NCBI RefSeq assembly: GCF_000025185.1
Contig: NC_013720.1
Location: 3,224,001 to 3,288,000 of the forward strand
DNA: 64,000 nt
Direction: 5' to 3'
From: Pirellula staleyi DSM 6068
Lineage (GTDB): Bacteria > Planctomycetota > Planctomycetia > Pirellulales > Pirellulaceae
The notes under the pieces were generated by a model. The model saw only the letters and a list, made by a program, of their open reading frames with translations. It made no database searches and had not been told where the DNA came from. Shown here piece by piece: positions 18,463-27,218 of the stretch (positions are counted from its first letter, which is position 1; every line of letters starts with the position of its first letter). Made by a program: the position numbers and the translations under genes.

Positions 18463-19482
18463 ATGTCTGCCGAGAACCCCATCGAGAACAGCCCCCTTTC
18501 CGACGAGGCCCTTGCGCTCGTCGAGAATACGGCGCGCTCGGCGAGCCACTCGCGACATTTCGTCAGCGGACTAGTGGGAAGCAAAGTGGTGCACGCTTCA
18601 GCGGTCGCGGCCATCATGGCCCTCTCGTCGCTCGAGTTCTTTTCGTACAGCCCGCCGCTCGGCCAAAGTGCGATCGAGATTTCATCAGCACCCAGCATGC
18701 CGTCGCAAGCCGCTGCTCAGTCGAGCGCGACGATTACCCCAGCCGAGCAAACTCCCGCTGAAGAGCCAGCAGCTGATCCGCGACCGGTCGAACTCGTCTC
18801 TCCCCCGCTCAGCGCCGAGGATATCCCGCTCGAAGAGCGCGCTCTACAAGCCCCCGCGCGGCTGGTGGCAGTGGTCGATCAAGGAGAGCTCGCGCCGAGC
18901 GAAAGCCAACTGCTAGAAGGTGAAATCGCACCCGCTTCGACTGCCGATGCCAGCGACCCGATGACAGCCGCAACTTCGCTCAGCCGCAGCACGCAAACAT
19001 CGGCCACCGATGTTCCTCCCACACCGCAGTCCCCCACAACCACATCACTGCCGCGCACCGCAGCGACCACGCCACCCACCGCCACGGCAGTGGTGATGCA
19101 GCTGCCCCAAAGTGTGACCGAGCCTGCAGCTTTGCCCAGCGAAACGGCGAGCACTCCCTCGGCAGCTTCCACAGCGGCGATGTCGGACCGAGGTAGCGAG
19201 CAAGCACCACTTCTGGTGAGTCTCTACTGTCCCGAGCCAAGCTATCCTCCCGAGCTCCTGGTGCGGCGCATCACCGCGACCGTGAAACTGCGACTGAAAA
19301 TTAGTGAGCAAGGCAACGTTGCGTCGGCCACCGTCGTGCAGTCGAGCGGCTATCCCGCGATGGACAAGGCGGCTGTCGATGCAGTTCTGAAGTGGCGTTT
19401 CGAACCTGCCCGCCGTCTAGGAATGGCAGTGGCAATCGACGTCATCAAGCCGTTTCGTTTCGAACCCAAAATCCAGGAATAG
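18463..19482 (+). CDS. TonB-like energy transducer protein
   Basis: With the ATG at 18463 the protein has 339 residues: a hydrophobic segment near residues 45-65 (HASAVAAIMALSSLEFF), a long Pro/Thr/Ser/Ala-rich spacer (about 70-240) as expected for a periplasm-spanning linker, and a C-terminal TonB domain (SYPPELLVRRITATVKLRL, then SSGYPAMDKAAVDAVLKWRF). TonB transmits proton-motive energy to outer-membrane receptors. ExbB, ExbD and receptor genes are not in the window. The rnhA gene begins 10 bases after the stop. Confidence 0.85.
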   Translation: MSAENPIENSPLSDEALALVENTARSASHSRHFVSGLVGSKVVHASAVAAIMALSSLEFFSYSPPLGQSAIEISSAPSMPSQAAAQSSATITPAEQTPAEEPAADPRPVELVSPPLSAEDIPLEERALQAPARLVAVVDQGELAPSESQLLEGEIAPASTADASDPMTAATSLSRSTQTSATDVPPTPQSPTTTSLPRTAATTPPTATAVVMQLPQSVTEPAALPSETASTPSAASTAAMSDRGSEQAPLLVSLYCPEPSYPPELLVRRITATVKLRLKISEQGNVASATVVQSSGYPAMDKAAVDAVLKWRFEPARRLGMAVAIDVIKPFRFEPKIQE

Positions 19483-19492
19483 TTTTCCTCTC

Positions 19493-19966
19493 ATGGCTGA
19501 TGATACGTTGGCGATTGAAGTGCTGCTCTTTACCGACGGGGCCTGCAGCGGCAATCCGGGCCCGGGAGGCTGGGCCTATATCCTGCGGCATGTGGCCAGC
19601 GGTAAGGAAAAAGAATGCTCCGGTGGAGAACTCGAAACCACCAACAATCGCATGGAATTGACGGCCGTGGTGGAAGGCCTGCGGGCCCTCACGCGCACCA
19701 CCGCAGTCGAAGTGCTGACCGACAGCGAGTATGTCCGTAAAGGAATGTCGGAATGGATGGCAGGCTGGAAACGGAACGGCTGGCAACGAAAAGAAAACGG
19801 TAAGCTCAAGCCGGTGAAGAATGTCGACCTCTGGAAACAGCTCGACGAGCTTGTCGCCAAGCATCAGCTGAAACTGACGCGCGTCGCTGGTCACAGCGGA
19901 CATCCTGAAAACGATCGCTGCGACGAACTCGCAGTCGCTGCCAGCTACGCTGTTCGAAACGCATAG
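19493..19966 (+). CDS. rnhA: Ribonuclease HI
   Basis: This 157-residue protein is a complete RNase HI, which cleaves the RNA strand of RNA-DNA hybrids. The catalytic tetrad is visible: Asp15 in FTDGACSGNPGPGG, Glu55 in NNRMEL, Asp77 in LTDSEYV and Asp141 in HPENDRCDELA, with His134 in GHSGH as the auxiliary base. The basic protrusion WKRNGWQRKENGK is present, as in the E. coli enzyme. It follows the TonB-like gene by 10 bases and may share its transcript, although the functions are unrelated. Confidence 0.96.
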   Translation: MADDTLAIEVLLFTDGACSGNPGPGGWAYILRHVASGKEKECSGGELETTNNRMELTAVVEGLRALTRTTAVEVLTDSEYVRKGMSEWMAGWKRNGWQRKENGKLKPVKNVDLWKQLDELVAKHQLKLTRVAGHSGHPENDRCDELAVAASYAVRNA

Positions 19967-20038
19967 TCTGTCGCAAAACTTCGTCTGGCTCTCTCCGCTC
20001 TCCTCTTCCAAACGCAACTTTTCTCGGTGAGTATCTCG

Positions 20039-21013
20039 ATGAACACCCGTTCCATCGCGACTTGGGTCGTGCTCTTACTCGCTACCTTTCCGCTAACACT
20101 TGCCGCCGAAGATTTATGGCTGGCGGTGGGCTACGGTGGCAGGCGGATGATCTCGACCGACGGTATCCGCTGGGAAATCACCGGAGAATGGGCGCAGCTG
20201 GGCGGCGACGACAGCAACAACCTGATGAGCGCCGTTTATGCCGAAGGGAAGTTCGTGGTTGTTGGTGGAGGTGGCGGTGGCAGCACTGGCGGTGGGCATA
20301 TCTTGGTCTCATCCGATGGCAAAGAGTGGACCGAGACCAAGCAAGACAAGTCGCGCATCAATCCGGTGGTGCATGGTGGCGGCCGATTTGTCGTCGGGAC
20401 TTCGTCGTATCCCAGCGGCAAGCTGATGTGGTCGGACGATGCCGAGACATGGCACGAAGGGGCTCCGATTCAGGCGAAAGGACTCACCCATTTTCGCCAC
20501 GGATGTTTTGGCAACGGCATCATGGTGCTCGTGGGCAATGGTAGCCAAAAACAAGAGGATGGGACGCAAAAACCGATCCACTGGGCCATCACCACCACCG
20601 ATGGAGAAACGATCAAGAGCGAGCGAGTCGACCTCGCTGCGCATGGCGAAATTGTGTTTGGTAAGGGCCGCTTCGTGATGCTGAGTCACGAGGGAGTGGT
20701 GCAGTCGACAGCCGACGGTGCAGAGTGGAAACTGCACGACGATTTATCGCGCGAGAAGTTTCGCTCGATCGTTTGGACCGGCAGTGAGTTCCTGCTGGTG
20801 CGCGGCGACGCCGCTTTGAAATCGAGCGATGCAGTCACCTGGGAAGCAGCCGCCGTAAAGTCGTTTTCCGACATCAAATGGAGCGATGGCAAACGCTTCA
20901 TCGCCAGTGGCTGGCCCGGCAAGATGCTTTTTTCGAGCGACGGCACAACCTGGGAGAAAGCACCTCCGATGACCGATAACGGCATCAATGTGGTGGTGCA
21001 CGCCAGCAAGTAA
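20039..21013 (+). CDS. Secreted beta-propeller-like protein (sialidase/kelch-style repeats)
   Basis: ATG 20039 is preferred because GGTGAG lies 7 bases upstream. The 324-residue product opens with a signal peptide (hydrophobic TWVVLLLATFPLTLAAE) and then repeats of a pattern near LWLAVGYGGRRMISTDGIRWE: short strands ending in Ser/Thr-Asp-Gly-x-x-Trp, repeated about six times (SSDGKEWTE, STADGAEWK, KSSDAVTWE, FSSDGTTWEK). This is the Asp-box-like signature of sialidase/BNR propellers. No catalytic sialidase residues are evident, so I predict a secreted binding or structural propeller rather than an enzyme. Confidence 0.75.
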   Translation: MNTRSIATWVVLLLATFPLTLAAEDLWLAVGYGGRRMISTDGIRWEITGEWAQLGGDDSNNLMSAVYAEGKFVVVGGGGGGSTGGGHILVSSDGKEWTETKQDKSRINPVVHGGGRFVVGTSSYPSGKLMWSDDAETWHEGAPIQAKGLTHFRHGCFGNGIMVLVGNGSQKQEDGTQKPIHWAITTTDGETIKSERVDLAAHGEIVFGKGRFVMLSHEGVVQSTADGAEWKLHDDLSREKFRSIVWTGSEFLLVRGDAALKSSDAVTWEAAAVKSFSDIKWSDGKRFIASGWPGKMLFSSDGTTWEKAPPMTDNGINVVVHASK

Positions 21014-21024
21014 GTGGCCAGCAA

Positions 21025-22233
21025 TTACTGATTGTTCTGCGGCACGATGGCCGCGATCGGCTGAGGCATACTTTCGCGAGCCACCTCGGCCAGCACTTCA
21101 TCGATCGCCTGTGTATGCTCGCTTTGCAGCTGGGCTGCAATCGTCGCGTGCGACACATCCCCCGGCGTGCTCGAGGTCGAGACCTGCCGAATCGCCACTT
21201 CGTGCGTCACATCGACTGCCTGCTCGGCTGTCGGCGTGTCGAGCCAATTCAGCACATCGCTGGCGAGAAGTTCGGCCAGCGAATCGTCGATCAAACGGTC
21301 TTCGAGCTGCGCTTGACGATGCTCGGCGCGAAGTTCGAAGCTGGTTGGCTCGTGGTGGAAAGCAACGAAACCTGCGCTGCTGCGGGAAGCGAGCCAATCG
21401 GCAGACGAATCTTCAGCCGCGCTGCGCTGCGAGGCATACTCATCGTCGAGCGACGGTTTGCGTTTGCGAAGCAAATGGGTCGACGATTCCTCCTCCTCAT
21501 CGCTCTTGGCAGAGGTGGTGGTTTCGTCGTCTGGAGTTTCGGAATCGACTTCGCGTAGCTCGAGTTGGCTCGAACTCGAGTTCTCCTCGTTGTCGCCCAA
21601 AGAGTTCGAATTTCCCGCGAGATCTTGCTCCTGATTCTCGAGGAGCGAATCCCAGTCGACTTCGCCATAGCTCGACGTGACAACGCTGAATGTGTCGGTC
21701 GCCAAGTAGCTCGAATCGATCGCTTGTCGTACGGAATCTAAAAAGTTATCGAGCGTCGACCTATCCCCGGAATCACGCCAGTTTTGAACGATCGAACTAA
21801 GGTTCTCCGGAATCGTCACGCCTAGTTCTGGCAAGCTCGGCCGGCCCGTTCCGCCAGCTAGTCCTGATTCACTTAGTGGAAGATTGACGTGACTGGGATT
21901 GCTGCCGATATCGAGGGGAGCGCGACCACCGGAATCGATCATCACGATCCAGTGAGGGGGTGGTGGAGGTGCGCTATTGCCGCCGCGCGGGTCATGACGC
22001 ACATCCAAATGCTCGCGTCCCTCGCGCTGATGACGCTGAAGTTCGTTCGAGAAAAACTGATCGACGCGGGGCATCTCGGGGCCGGATGGTTCCAACGCTG
22101 AACCGAGATCAGCTCCGTAAAGCACTTGCCGAGACTCGAGTTTTTCGAAGGTTCCAACTGGACGTGCAGCGGGCGCAGTTCTCTCGACAGGTTGATTGTG
22201 TGGCGGCTTCGCTGCAAAGAAAAACCATGTCAT
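21025..22233 (-). CDS. Acidic protein with a LEPR-like motif, coupled to the kinase gene
   Basis: The start ATG overlaps the stop of the upstream kinase gene in an ATGA (22230-22233), so the two are probably translationally coupled. The 402-residue product carries FEKLESRQVLYGAD near residues 29-42, similar to the LEPR-type motif found at the N-terminus of many planctomycete surface proteins. The rest is low-complexity, rich in Ser, Asp and Glu, with no recognised domain. There is no conventional signal peptide. Function unknown; context suggests a target or effector of the sigma/kinase pair. Confidence 0.7.
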   Translation of the reverse strand: MTWFFFAAKPPHNQPVERTAPAARPVGTFEKLESRQVLYGADLGSALEPSGPEMPRVDQFFSNELQRHQREGREHLDVRHDPRGGNSAPPPPPHWIVMIDSGGRAPLDIGSNPSHVNLPLSESGLAGGTGRPSLPELGVTIPENLSSIVQNWRDSGDRSTLDNFLDSVRQAIDSSYLATDTFSVVTSSYGEVDWDSLLENQEQDLAGNSNSLGDNEENSSSSQLELREVDSETPDDETTTSAKSDEEEESSTHLLRKRKPSLDDEYASQRSAAEDSSADWLASRSSAGFVAFHHEPTSFELRAEHRQAQLEDRLIDDSLAELLASDVLNWLDTPTAEQAVDVTHEVAIRQVSTSSTPGDVSHATIAAQLQSEHTQAIDEVLAEVARESMPQPIAAIVPQNNQ

Positions 22234-24272
22234 GGGAGCGGCTCACTAGCTGAAAAAGAAGGCTCGGCAACGTCCATGGCCGCGGTGTCTTGCCAGCGCA
22301 GGGCCAGTTGCTGCTGCCGATCGCGAATCGATTGCATGGCGTCATACGCCTCGCTGCTGCGAGTTACTTTGCTCAGTGCATCATCGAGCAACATCGTCGC
22401 TCGAGCAAGTAGCGACTTGGCTGTCGCATGTTCGAATTGTTCGTGGGCCACGAGTGCGCGGCTCGCCAGCAAGCAGCTTAAGCTCACCTGGGCATCGGCG
22501 TTGTCAGGTAGCTCGTCAACGAGTTGCTCTTGCAGGGCGATAGCGCGGCCGAGATAGTCGGCGGCTGCCTGGTGCTCGAGCTGCTGACGATAGAGCAACC
22601 CTCGACGACCAAGCGCGGCAGCAAGCTCTTCGCGAGCCGCAAAACTCTGCTGCAATTGTGCCGACTGGGATTCGAGCAGCTTGATGTGCAGATCGCACGT
22701 TTCAGCAGCGGCGGTGAGGTTCCCCTGTTTCTGAAAGTTCAGCGTCACTGCAGCCAGCGAACTGCTGTTGCTTGCTGGCGACGATCCCGTCGTGGTTGAA
22801 GTTTCTGCTACGGCAGTAGCGTTTGCCTGGTCCGAGACTCCGCTGTGACTGGCACTGATGAGCATGCCGACCAGCGACACCGCAGCAACCAGCGTGATGG
22901 TGGCGGCGGTGGCGAGCAGCACTAGGCGTGTCCGATGAAGCGTCTTACGGCGTGCGGCTCGCTCGCCATTATCGAGCAGATTTCCCGAGGAAAACGAGCT
23001 TCCGCGGAGTAAGTCGGTGATCCAGCTGGTGCCCAGAATGGCGGCAGGAAGTGTGGCCGGAATCGGTTCCCCTTCGATCAGCCGCGCAAGATCGGCTGCG
23101 AAGTCGGAGGCGCTTGCGTAGCGCTCGTCGCGCTGATGTGCCATGGCCCGGCAAAGTACGAGCTCCACCTCGCGTGGAATTTCCGGACAGAGCTTTCGAA
23201 TTGAAACCGGTGGTCCACTCGCGATCTGCTGCAAGAGCTGCGAGCCGACGTAATCGGAATAAGCCGGGTGCAACGTGAGGAGTTCGTAGAGGGTTGCGCC
23301 GAGCGAGTAGATATCGGTACGATGATCGATACTTCCTGCGGTTCCGCGTGCTTGTTCGGGGCTCATGTAGCGCAGCGTGCCGACCAGATCGCCACTTTGC
23401 GTGAGGGACGAAACGTCGTGCAAACGTGCGAGACCAAAGTCGGTGATCCAGGTCTTTCCCCCTGGCTCGACCATCAAGTTCGAGGGCTTGATATCGCGAT
23501 GAATCACACCGGCGCGATGTGCAGCTGCGAGTGCATCAGCAGCGGCCAGACCGATCCGCAGGACTTGCTTGATGTAGTCGCTGAGGCTTGTGGCCAGTGG
23601 CACCAGACAACCATCGCTCCGCAGCGGTTCTGGGGAAGCAACGTACGAAGGTCGACGTGCTTCAACCCGCGCGGCACGCACCAGTTCGATGACTTCGTCG
23701 AGCGAGAGTCCTTCGACTAGATGCATCGCGTAGTAGTGCACGCCCGCGTCGTCGCCAACCATCAGCACCGGCACGATGTTGGGGTGCGCCAGCGCGGCCG
23801 CAGCGCGGGCTTCGTGCTGAAATCGGGCGATCATACGTGCGTCGAGCGACGATGTGATCGGTAGTAGTTTGAGCGCGACGCGTCGTGAAAGCGAGAGCTG
23901 TTTGGCCTCGTAAACAATTCCCATCCCACCGCGGCCAAGCTGACGAATCAGCTCGAAATCGCCGATGCGCATCGAGAGGCTGATGTCGAGCGGCGGTGTG
24001 GGAAGAATCGCTCCACTGCCCTGGCCGGCGGTTGCCAACTGCTGCAGCTGACCGAGGCTTTGGAGGTAGTGCGCTAGCGCCTCGCGCAGGTCGGGATGTT
24101 CGGCCAGCAGCGCGGCCTCGTCGAGTCTTTCTCCTTGCTCGAGGGCCGAGAGATAGCGATCGAGCAACTGCGTAAGTCGATCCTGCTGCTCGTCGGTGAG
24201 AGCCTCGAGCAGTGGCGAGTCGTCCAACGATGGGGGCGAGCCGGACGACAAACGGGATTGCTCAGAGATCAT
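22230..24272 (-). CDS. Transmembrane serine/threonine protein kinase
   Basis: I place the start at ATG 24272, which overlaps the sigma-factor stop as ATGA; a longer frame to 24317 exists. The 680-residue product has a helical N-terminal region of about 100 residues, then a kinase domain from about 103: GRGGMGIVYEA glycine loop, VALKLLP lysine, HRDIKPSN catalytic loop near 258, DFGLARLHD and the MSPEQARG activation segment. A single membrane helix lies near 446-472, followed by a helical, TPR-like outer region with repeated AAxYLGRAIALQEQL-type units. This is a typical planctomycete Hanks-type kinase, here paired with a sigma factor. Confidence 0.93.
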   Translation of the reverse strand: MISEQSRLSSGSPPSLDDSPLLEALTDEQQDRLTQLLDRYLSALEQGERLDEAALLAEHPDLREALAHYLQSLGQLQQLATAGQGSGAILPTPPLDISLSMRIGDFELIRQLGRGGMGIVYEAKQLSLSRRVALKLLPITSSLDARMIARFQHEARAAAALAHPNIVPVLMVGDDAGVHYYAMHLVEGLSLDEVIELVRAARVEARRPSYVASPEPLRSDGCLVPLATSLSDYIKQVLRIGLAAADALAAAHRAGVIHRDIKPSNLMVEPGGKTWITDFGLARLHDVSSLTQSGDLVGTLRYMSPEQARGTAGSIDHRTDIYSLGATLYELLTLHPAYSDYVGSQLLQQIASGPPVSIRKLCPEIPREVELVLCRAMAHQRDERYASASDFAADLARLIEGEPIPATLPAAILGTSWITDLLRGSSFSSGNLLDNGERAARRKTLHRTRLVLLATAATITLVAAVSLVGMLISASHSGVSDQANATAVAETSTTTGSSPASNSSSLAAVTLNFQKQGNLTAAAETCDLHIKLLESQSAQLQQSFAAREELAAALGRRGLLYRQQLEHQAAADYLGRAIALQEQLVDELPDNADAQVSLSCLLASRALVAHEQFEHATAKSLLARATMLLDDALSKVTRSSEAYDAMQSIRDRQQQLALRWQDTAAMDVAEPSFSASEPLP

Positions 24273-24913
24273 GTCGACTCCGTCCGTTGCCGAAATCGAT
24301 CCATCGCTCGCAGCCAAAGCATGCGTACCGCGCCTGCTTTGCGGTTCATGCGAATCGCAATCTCTTCAAACGCCAAGCCTTGCAAGTTGCGGAGCTGAAT
24401 CACTTCGCGATAGTCGGGCGGAAGCTGAGAAAGGCTCGCCTCGATGGCGTCGATCTCCTCGCGGCGATTCATCGGCGAACTGGGGGAGGGGCCACGGTCG
24501 ACCAACTGCCGCCCGAGTGCAGCTTGCGATCGATCGGCACTCCGGTCGCCCGCTTGCAGCGAGACTTCGCGGCGGATGTCGCGCCGTTTGGCAGCAACAT
24601 GTTTTTCGTAGTGATGATGCAGGCAGTGAATCAGCACTTGCCGGAGCCAACCGACGAGTTCGGCGGAGGTCGTCCCTTGGAACTGATGAAAGTCGCGCAC
24701 GGCGCCGAGCATCGCTTCCTGCACCAGATCGGAAGGACTGACGCGCCGCCGGAGCCGCGCATCGAGCTGGGAGCTGGCAAGCGTCATCAAATAGTTGCGA
24801 TACAGCTGAAGGAGCCCCCCCAGTTGATCGAGTTCGCCACGCCGACAACGGTCGAGTTGCAGCTGAGCGAATTGACTTTCGCTTCCGAGTGGAAGCCCAC
24901 CACTGGCTGTCAT
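24269..24913 (-). CDS. ECF-type RNA polymerase sigma factor
   Basis: ATG 24913 is preferred: GGGAGA sits 7 bases upstream on this strand. The 214-residue protein has sigma region 2 (VSPSDLVQEAMLGAVRDFHQF) and region 4 (LSQLPPDYREVIQLRNLQGLAFEEIAIRM as helix-turn-helix), with no region 3 and no anti-sigma gene nearby. It fits the planctomycete group of ECF factors encoded with Ser/Thr kinases. The ATGA junction with the kinase gene implies tight coupling, so phosphorylation may control the sigma factor; that is inference. Confidence 0.9.
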   Translation of the reverse strand: MTASGGLPLGSESQFAQLQLDRCRRGELDQLGGLLQLYRNYLMTLASSQLDARLRRRVSPSDLVQEAMLGAVRDFHQFQGTTSAELVGWLRQVLIHCLHHHYEKHVAAKRRDIRREVSLQAGDRSADRSQAALGRQLVDRGPSPSSPMNRREEIDAIEASLSQLPPDYREVIQLRNLQGLAFEEIAIRMNRKAGAVRMLWLRAMDRFRQRTEST

Positions 24914-25307
24914 CGGAACATCTCCCTGGGGTAGGCGTGGCGCCGGAAAGCGGCAACTGCGCACCTACACCCTTTCACAGGACGAATCTTTTCGCTGGGT
25001 GTCACACGAAAAAAAGTTCGCTCCCTCGCCCGCAACCGAGCTTGTCACACCTTAGTGTACTCCAGCTGACCTTTGTTAACGTCCGAGTCGCTGATTTATT
25101 GCAAAAAACGCCTGGAAAACAGGGGGTGAGCTGATCGTTTGGAAAAACTTGTCCAGTTCGCGTGTGACAGCGAAACGTTGTGCACGTCCTAGCCACTTAG
25201 GTGACGAACTTCGGTTGGTGGACAGAGAGAGGCCGAAGATGGTCCCCGCAATCCGCCTCTTGCGAGGCAACTCTTCTCTTCGTGCTCATCTGAAAGTGGG
25301 GTGTCGG
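24914..25307. promoter_or_regulatory. Divergent intergenic region with three TGTCACAC boxes
   Basis: The octamer TGTCACAC occurs at 25000-25007 (+), 25043-25050 (+) and 25162-25169 (- strand) between the sigma-factor operon and the secreted Gln-rich protein. Two of the three extend to TGTCACACG. Three copies of an octamer in 394 bases is far above chance and suggests a regulator binding site for one or both flanking operons. Apart from these boxes I see no gene here. Confidence 0.5.
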
Positions 25308-25796
25308 ATGTCTCGTATCAACGTGCGCCAGTGCGTCGTGTTGTCGGGAGTGATCCTCGGAACGCTGCTGCTGGTCGACCCAGCCAGTGCCCAGTGCCAA
25401 GGAGGTGGTTCTCGCGGCGGAGGTCAAACCTCGACTGCTACCACCACAGCCAGCAGCGGAACTTCGTCGAGCGGGGCTGTAGTGTTCACGAGCCCAGGTT
25501 CGTGGATGTACGAGCAGCAAATGCTGGCTCAAGCCGAACAGCAGCGCCGGCAGATGCTGGCGCAAGCAGTTGCGGCCTATCAGGCGAAGAAGGCTCAGCA
25601 GGAAGCTCAGCGGCGCTACTATGTTGCGCAGCGTCGCGATCAGGAACTTGCCCGTCGGCAGCGGATGCGCGACTTCTTAGCCTCGCAAAACGGCGCGCAG
25701 CAAGTGCAAGCTCGACCAAGCTTCAGCGCTTCGTATGCGTCGTCGTATGGGCAAAATCTCTACCGTCCCGCAAGTTTCGTGGCCACCAATCGGTAG
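25308..25796 (+). CDS. Small secreted Gln/Arg/Ala-rich protein of unknown function
   Basis: From ATG 25308 the product is 162 residues with a signal peptide (CVVLSGVILGTLLLVDPASAQ). A Gly/Ser/Thr-rich stretch follows, then a charged helical region dominated by Gln, Ala and Arg (EQQMLAQAEQQRRQMLAQAV, KKAQQEAQRR) that looks like a surface coiled coil, and a Tyr/Ser-rich tail. I recognise no family. An upstream in-frame ATG at 25149 would hide the leader behind 53 unlikely residues, so I reject it. Confidence 0.65.
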   Translation: MSRINVRQCVVLSGVILGTLLLVDPASAQCQGGGSRGGGQTSTATTTASSGTSSSGAVVFTSPGSWMYEQQMLAQAEQQRRQMLAQAVAAYQAKKAQQEAQRRYYVAQRRDQELARRQRMRDFLASQNGAQQVQARPSFSASYASSYGQNLYRPASFVATNR

Positions 25797-25943
25797 CCAA
25801 TCTGTCACGGGCCATCGGCCAGTCTTGGATGCTCCCTAAACGGCAACTGCGCTACCGCTGCGCAGTTGCCGAATATCTCGCCCCGCTCGTTGCAGTTTTT
25901 TGGACAACATTTTTCAACCTACTACTCCCAGAGGTAGCTCAAC

Positions 25944-26987
25944 ATGTCGCGACGTTTGTGGAATGTGATCGAACAGCTCGAAAATCGGACCTGCATGGCG
26001 GTCGACTTCGAAGTCTCCAGTGGCGGTGATCTGCTCATTAGTGGCACCGCCGATGGGGCCGTCGTGATTCGCGCCACAGCCGCATCGACCTTCGAAATCT
26101 CCGACAATGGTGTAGTGATCGGCACTGCTGAAGCGGTTACCGACGATATTCAAATCGACATCGACGACGAAGGAGTTGCCGACAACAGCGTAACGCTCGA
26201 TCTCAACGGCCAAGCAGTCGATGCGGTGCTGGCCAAACTCGGTGATGGCGATAATCAGCTCACCATCACCGGTGGAACAGTCACCGGGAATGTCGCCATC
26301 GTGACAGGGAGTGGCGACGACACGATCACAATCGACGAATCGGCTACGCTCGAAAAATCGCTGATCGTGAATGCTGGGGCCGGGGATAATGTCGTGACGA
26401 TCAGCGGCGACGTCGCCCGGGATGTGCTGATTGCCACCGCCAGTGGCGACGACAGTGTGACACTCTCCGCTGGCGCTGCGATCGGTCGTTCGCTCGTCGT
26501 AAAACTTGGGAGTGGCGACAACACAGCCACCATCGGTGGATCGGTGCTACGCGACTTGGCGATCTCCGGCGGTGTCGGCGACGATTTGATTACGCTGCTG
26601 GCGGAATCCTCCGTTGGGCGTTCGGCGGCGATTCTCACCGGCGCGGGCGACGACACGGTCGACGTTTCCGGGACTGTGATCGGCAGCCTCTGGTCGAATC
26701 TTGGCGAGGGGGACGATACGCTCGCACTCAGCTCCACCAGCAACTTGGGAGGCTCGCTTAGCGCGCGGCTCGGCACAGGCGCTAACAGTGCCACGATCGA
26801 TGGCAATATCGACGGCGACCTGTCGATCACCTCTGCCACTGCCGAGGATTCGGTAACGATCAGCGACACTGCCACTCTTGGGGGCGAGACAAACCTCACG
26901 CTCGGCGAAGAATCGTCGCAGGGAAGCAAAGGGCGCGGTGGTTCTGGACGAGGTATGGGCGGTCGACGGGGGCCGATGTTTCGCTAA
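25944..26987 (+). CDS. LEPR-like surface protein with Gly-Asp beta-repeat
   Basis: The 347-residue protein begins with IEQLENRTCMAVD, resembling the LEPR-type N-terminal motif of planctomycete exported proteins, and has no classical signal peptide. Residues 75-320 consist of about eleven ~20-residue repeats pairing a G-x-G-D-D/N turn with alternating hydrophobic residues (GSGDDTITI, GAGDNVVTI, ASGDDSVTL, GAGDDTVDV, GEGDDTLAL). This is close to calcium-binding RTX-type or beta-helix architecture. The tail is Gly/Arg-rich (KGRGGSGRGMGGRRGP). It is probably an exported repeat adhesin or matrix protein. It lies 230 bases upstream of the WXG100 cluster on the same strand. Confidence 0.75.
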   Translation: MSRRLWNVIEQLENRTCMAVDFEVSSGGDLLISGTADGAVVIRATAASTFEISDNGVVIGTAEAVTDDIQIDIDDEGVADNSVTLDLNGQAVDAVLAKLGDGDNQLTITGGTVTGNVAIVTGSGDDTITIDESATLEKSLIVNAGAGDNVVTISGDVARDVLIATASGDDSVTLSAGAAIGRSLVVKLGSGDNTATIGGSVLRDLAISGGVGDDLITLLAESSVGRSAAILTGAGDDTVDVSGTVIGSLWSNLGEGDDTLALSSTSNLGGSLSARLGTGANSATIDGNIDGDLSITSATAEDSVTISDTATLGGETNLTLGEESSQGSKGRGGSGRGMGGRRGPMFR

Positions 26988-27218
26988 GGGACGCTTCTGA
27001 TAACTCGGTGTCGGGAGGGATGATCGCTCGTGGATGCTGGCAGATGGAGCGAGCATCCGAGCGGAAAACAGCGGGAAAACTCACGATTTTGACCAAAGGT
27101 GTCGGAGCTTTGGTGAGCAGCGCTGTATGATGAAGTGCAGGGGAATGCGGCTCGTTCCGATAGGCCGGAGAAAGACGCACGCACCAACCAGGCCACTGTT
27201 CTGACGGGAGCAATGCCG

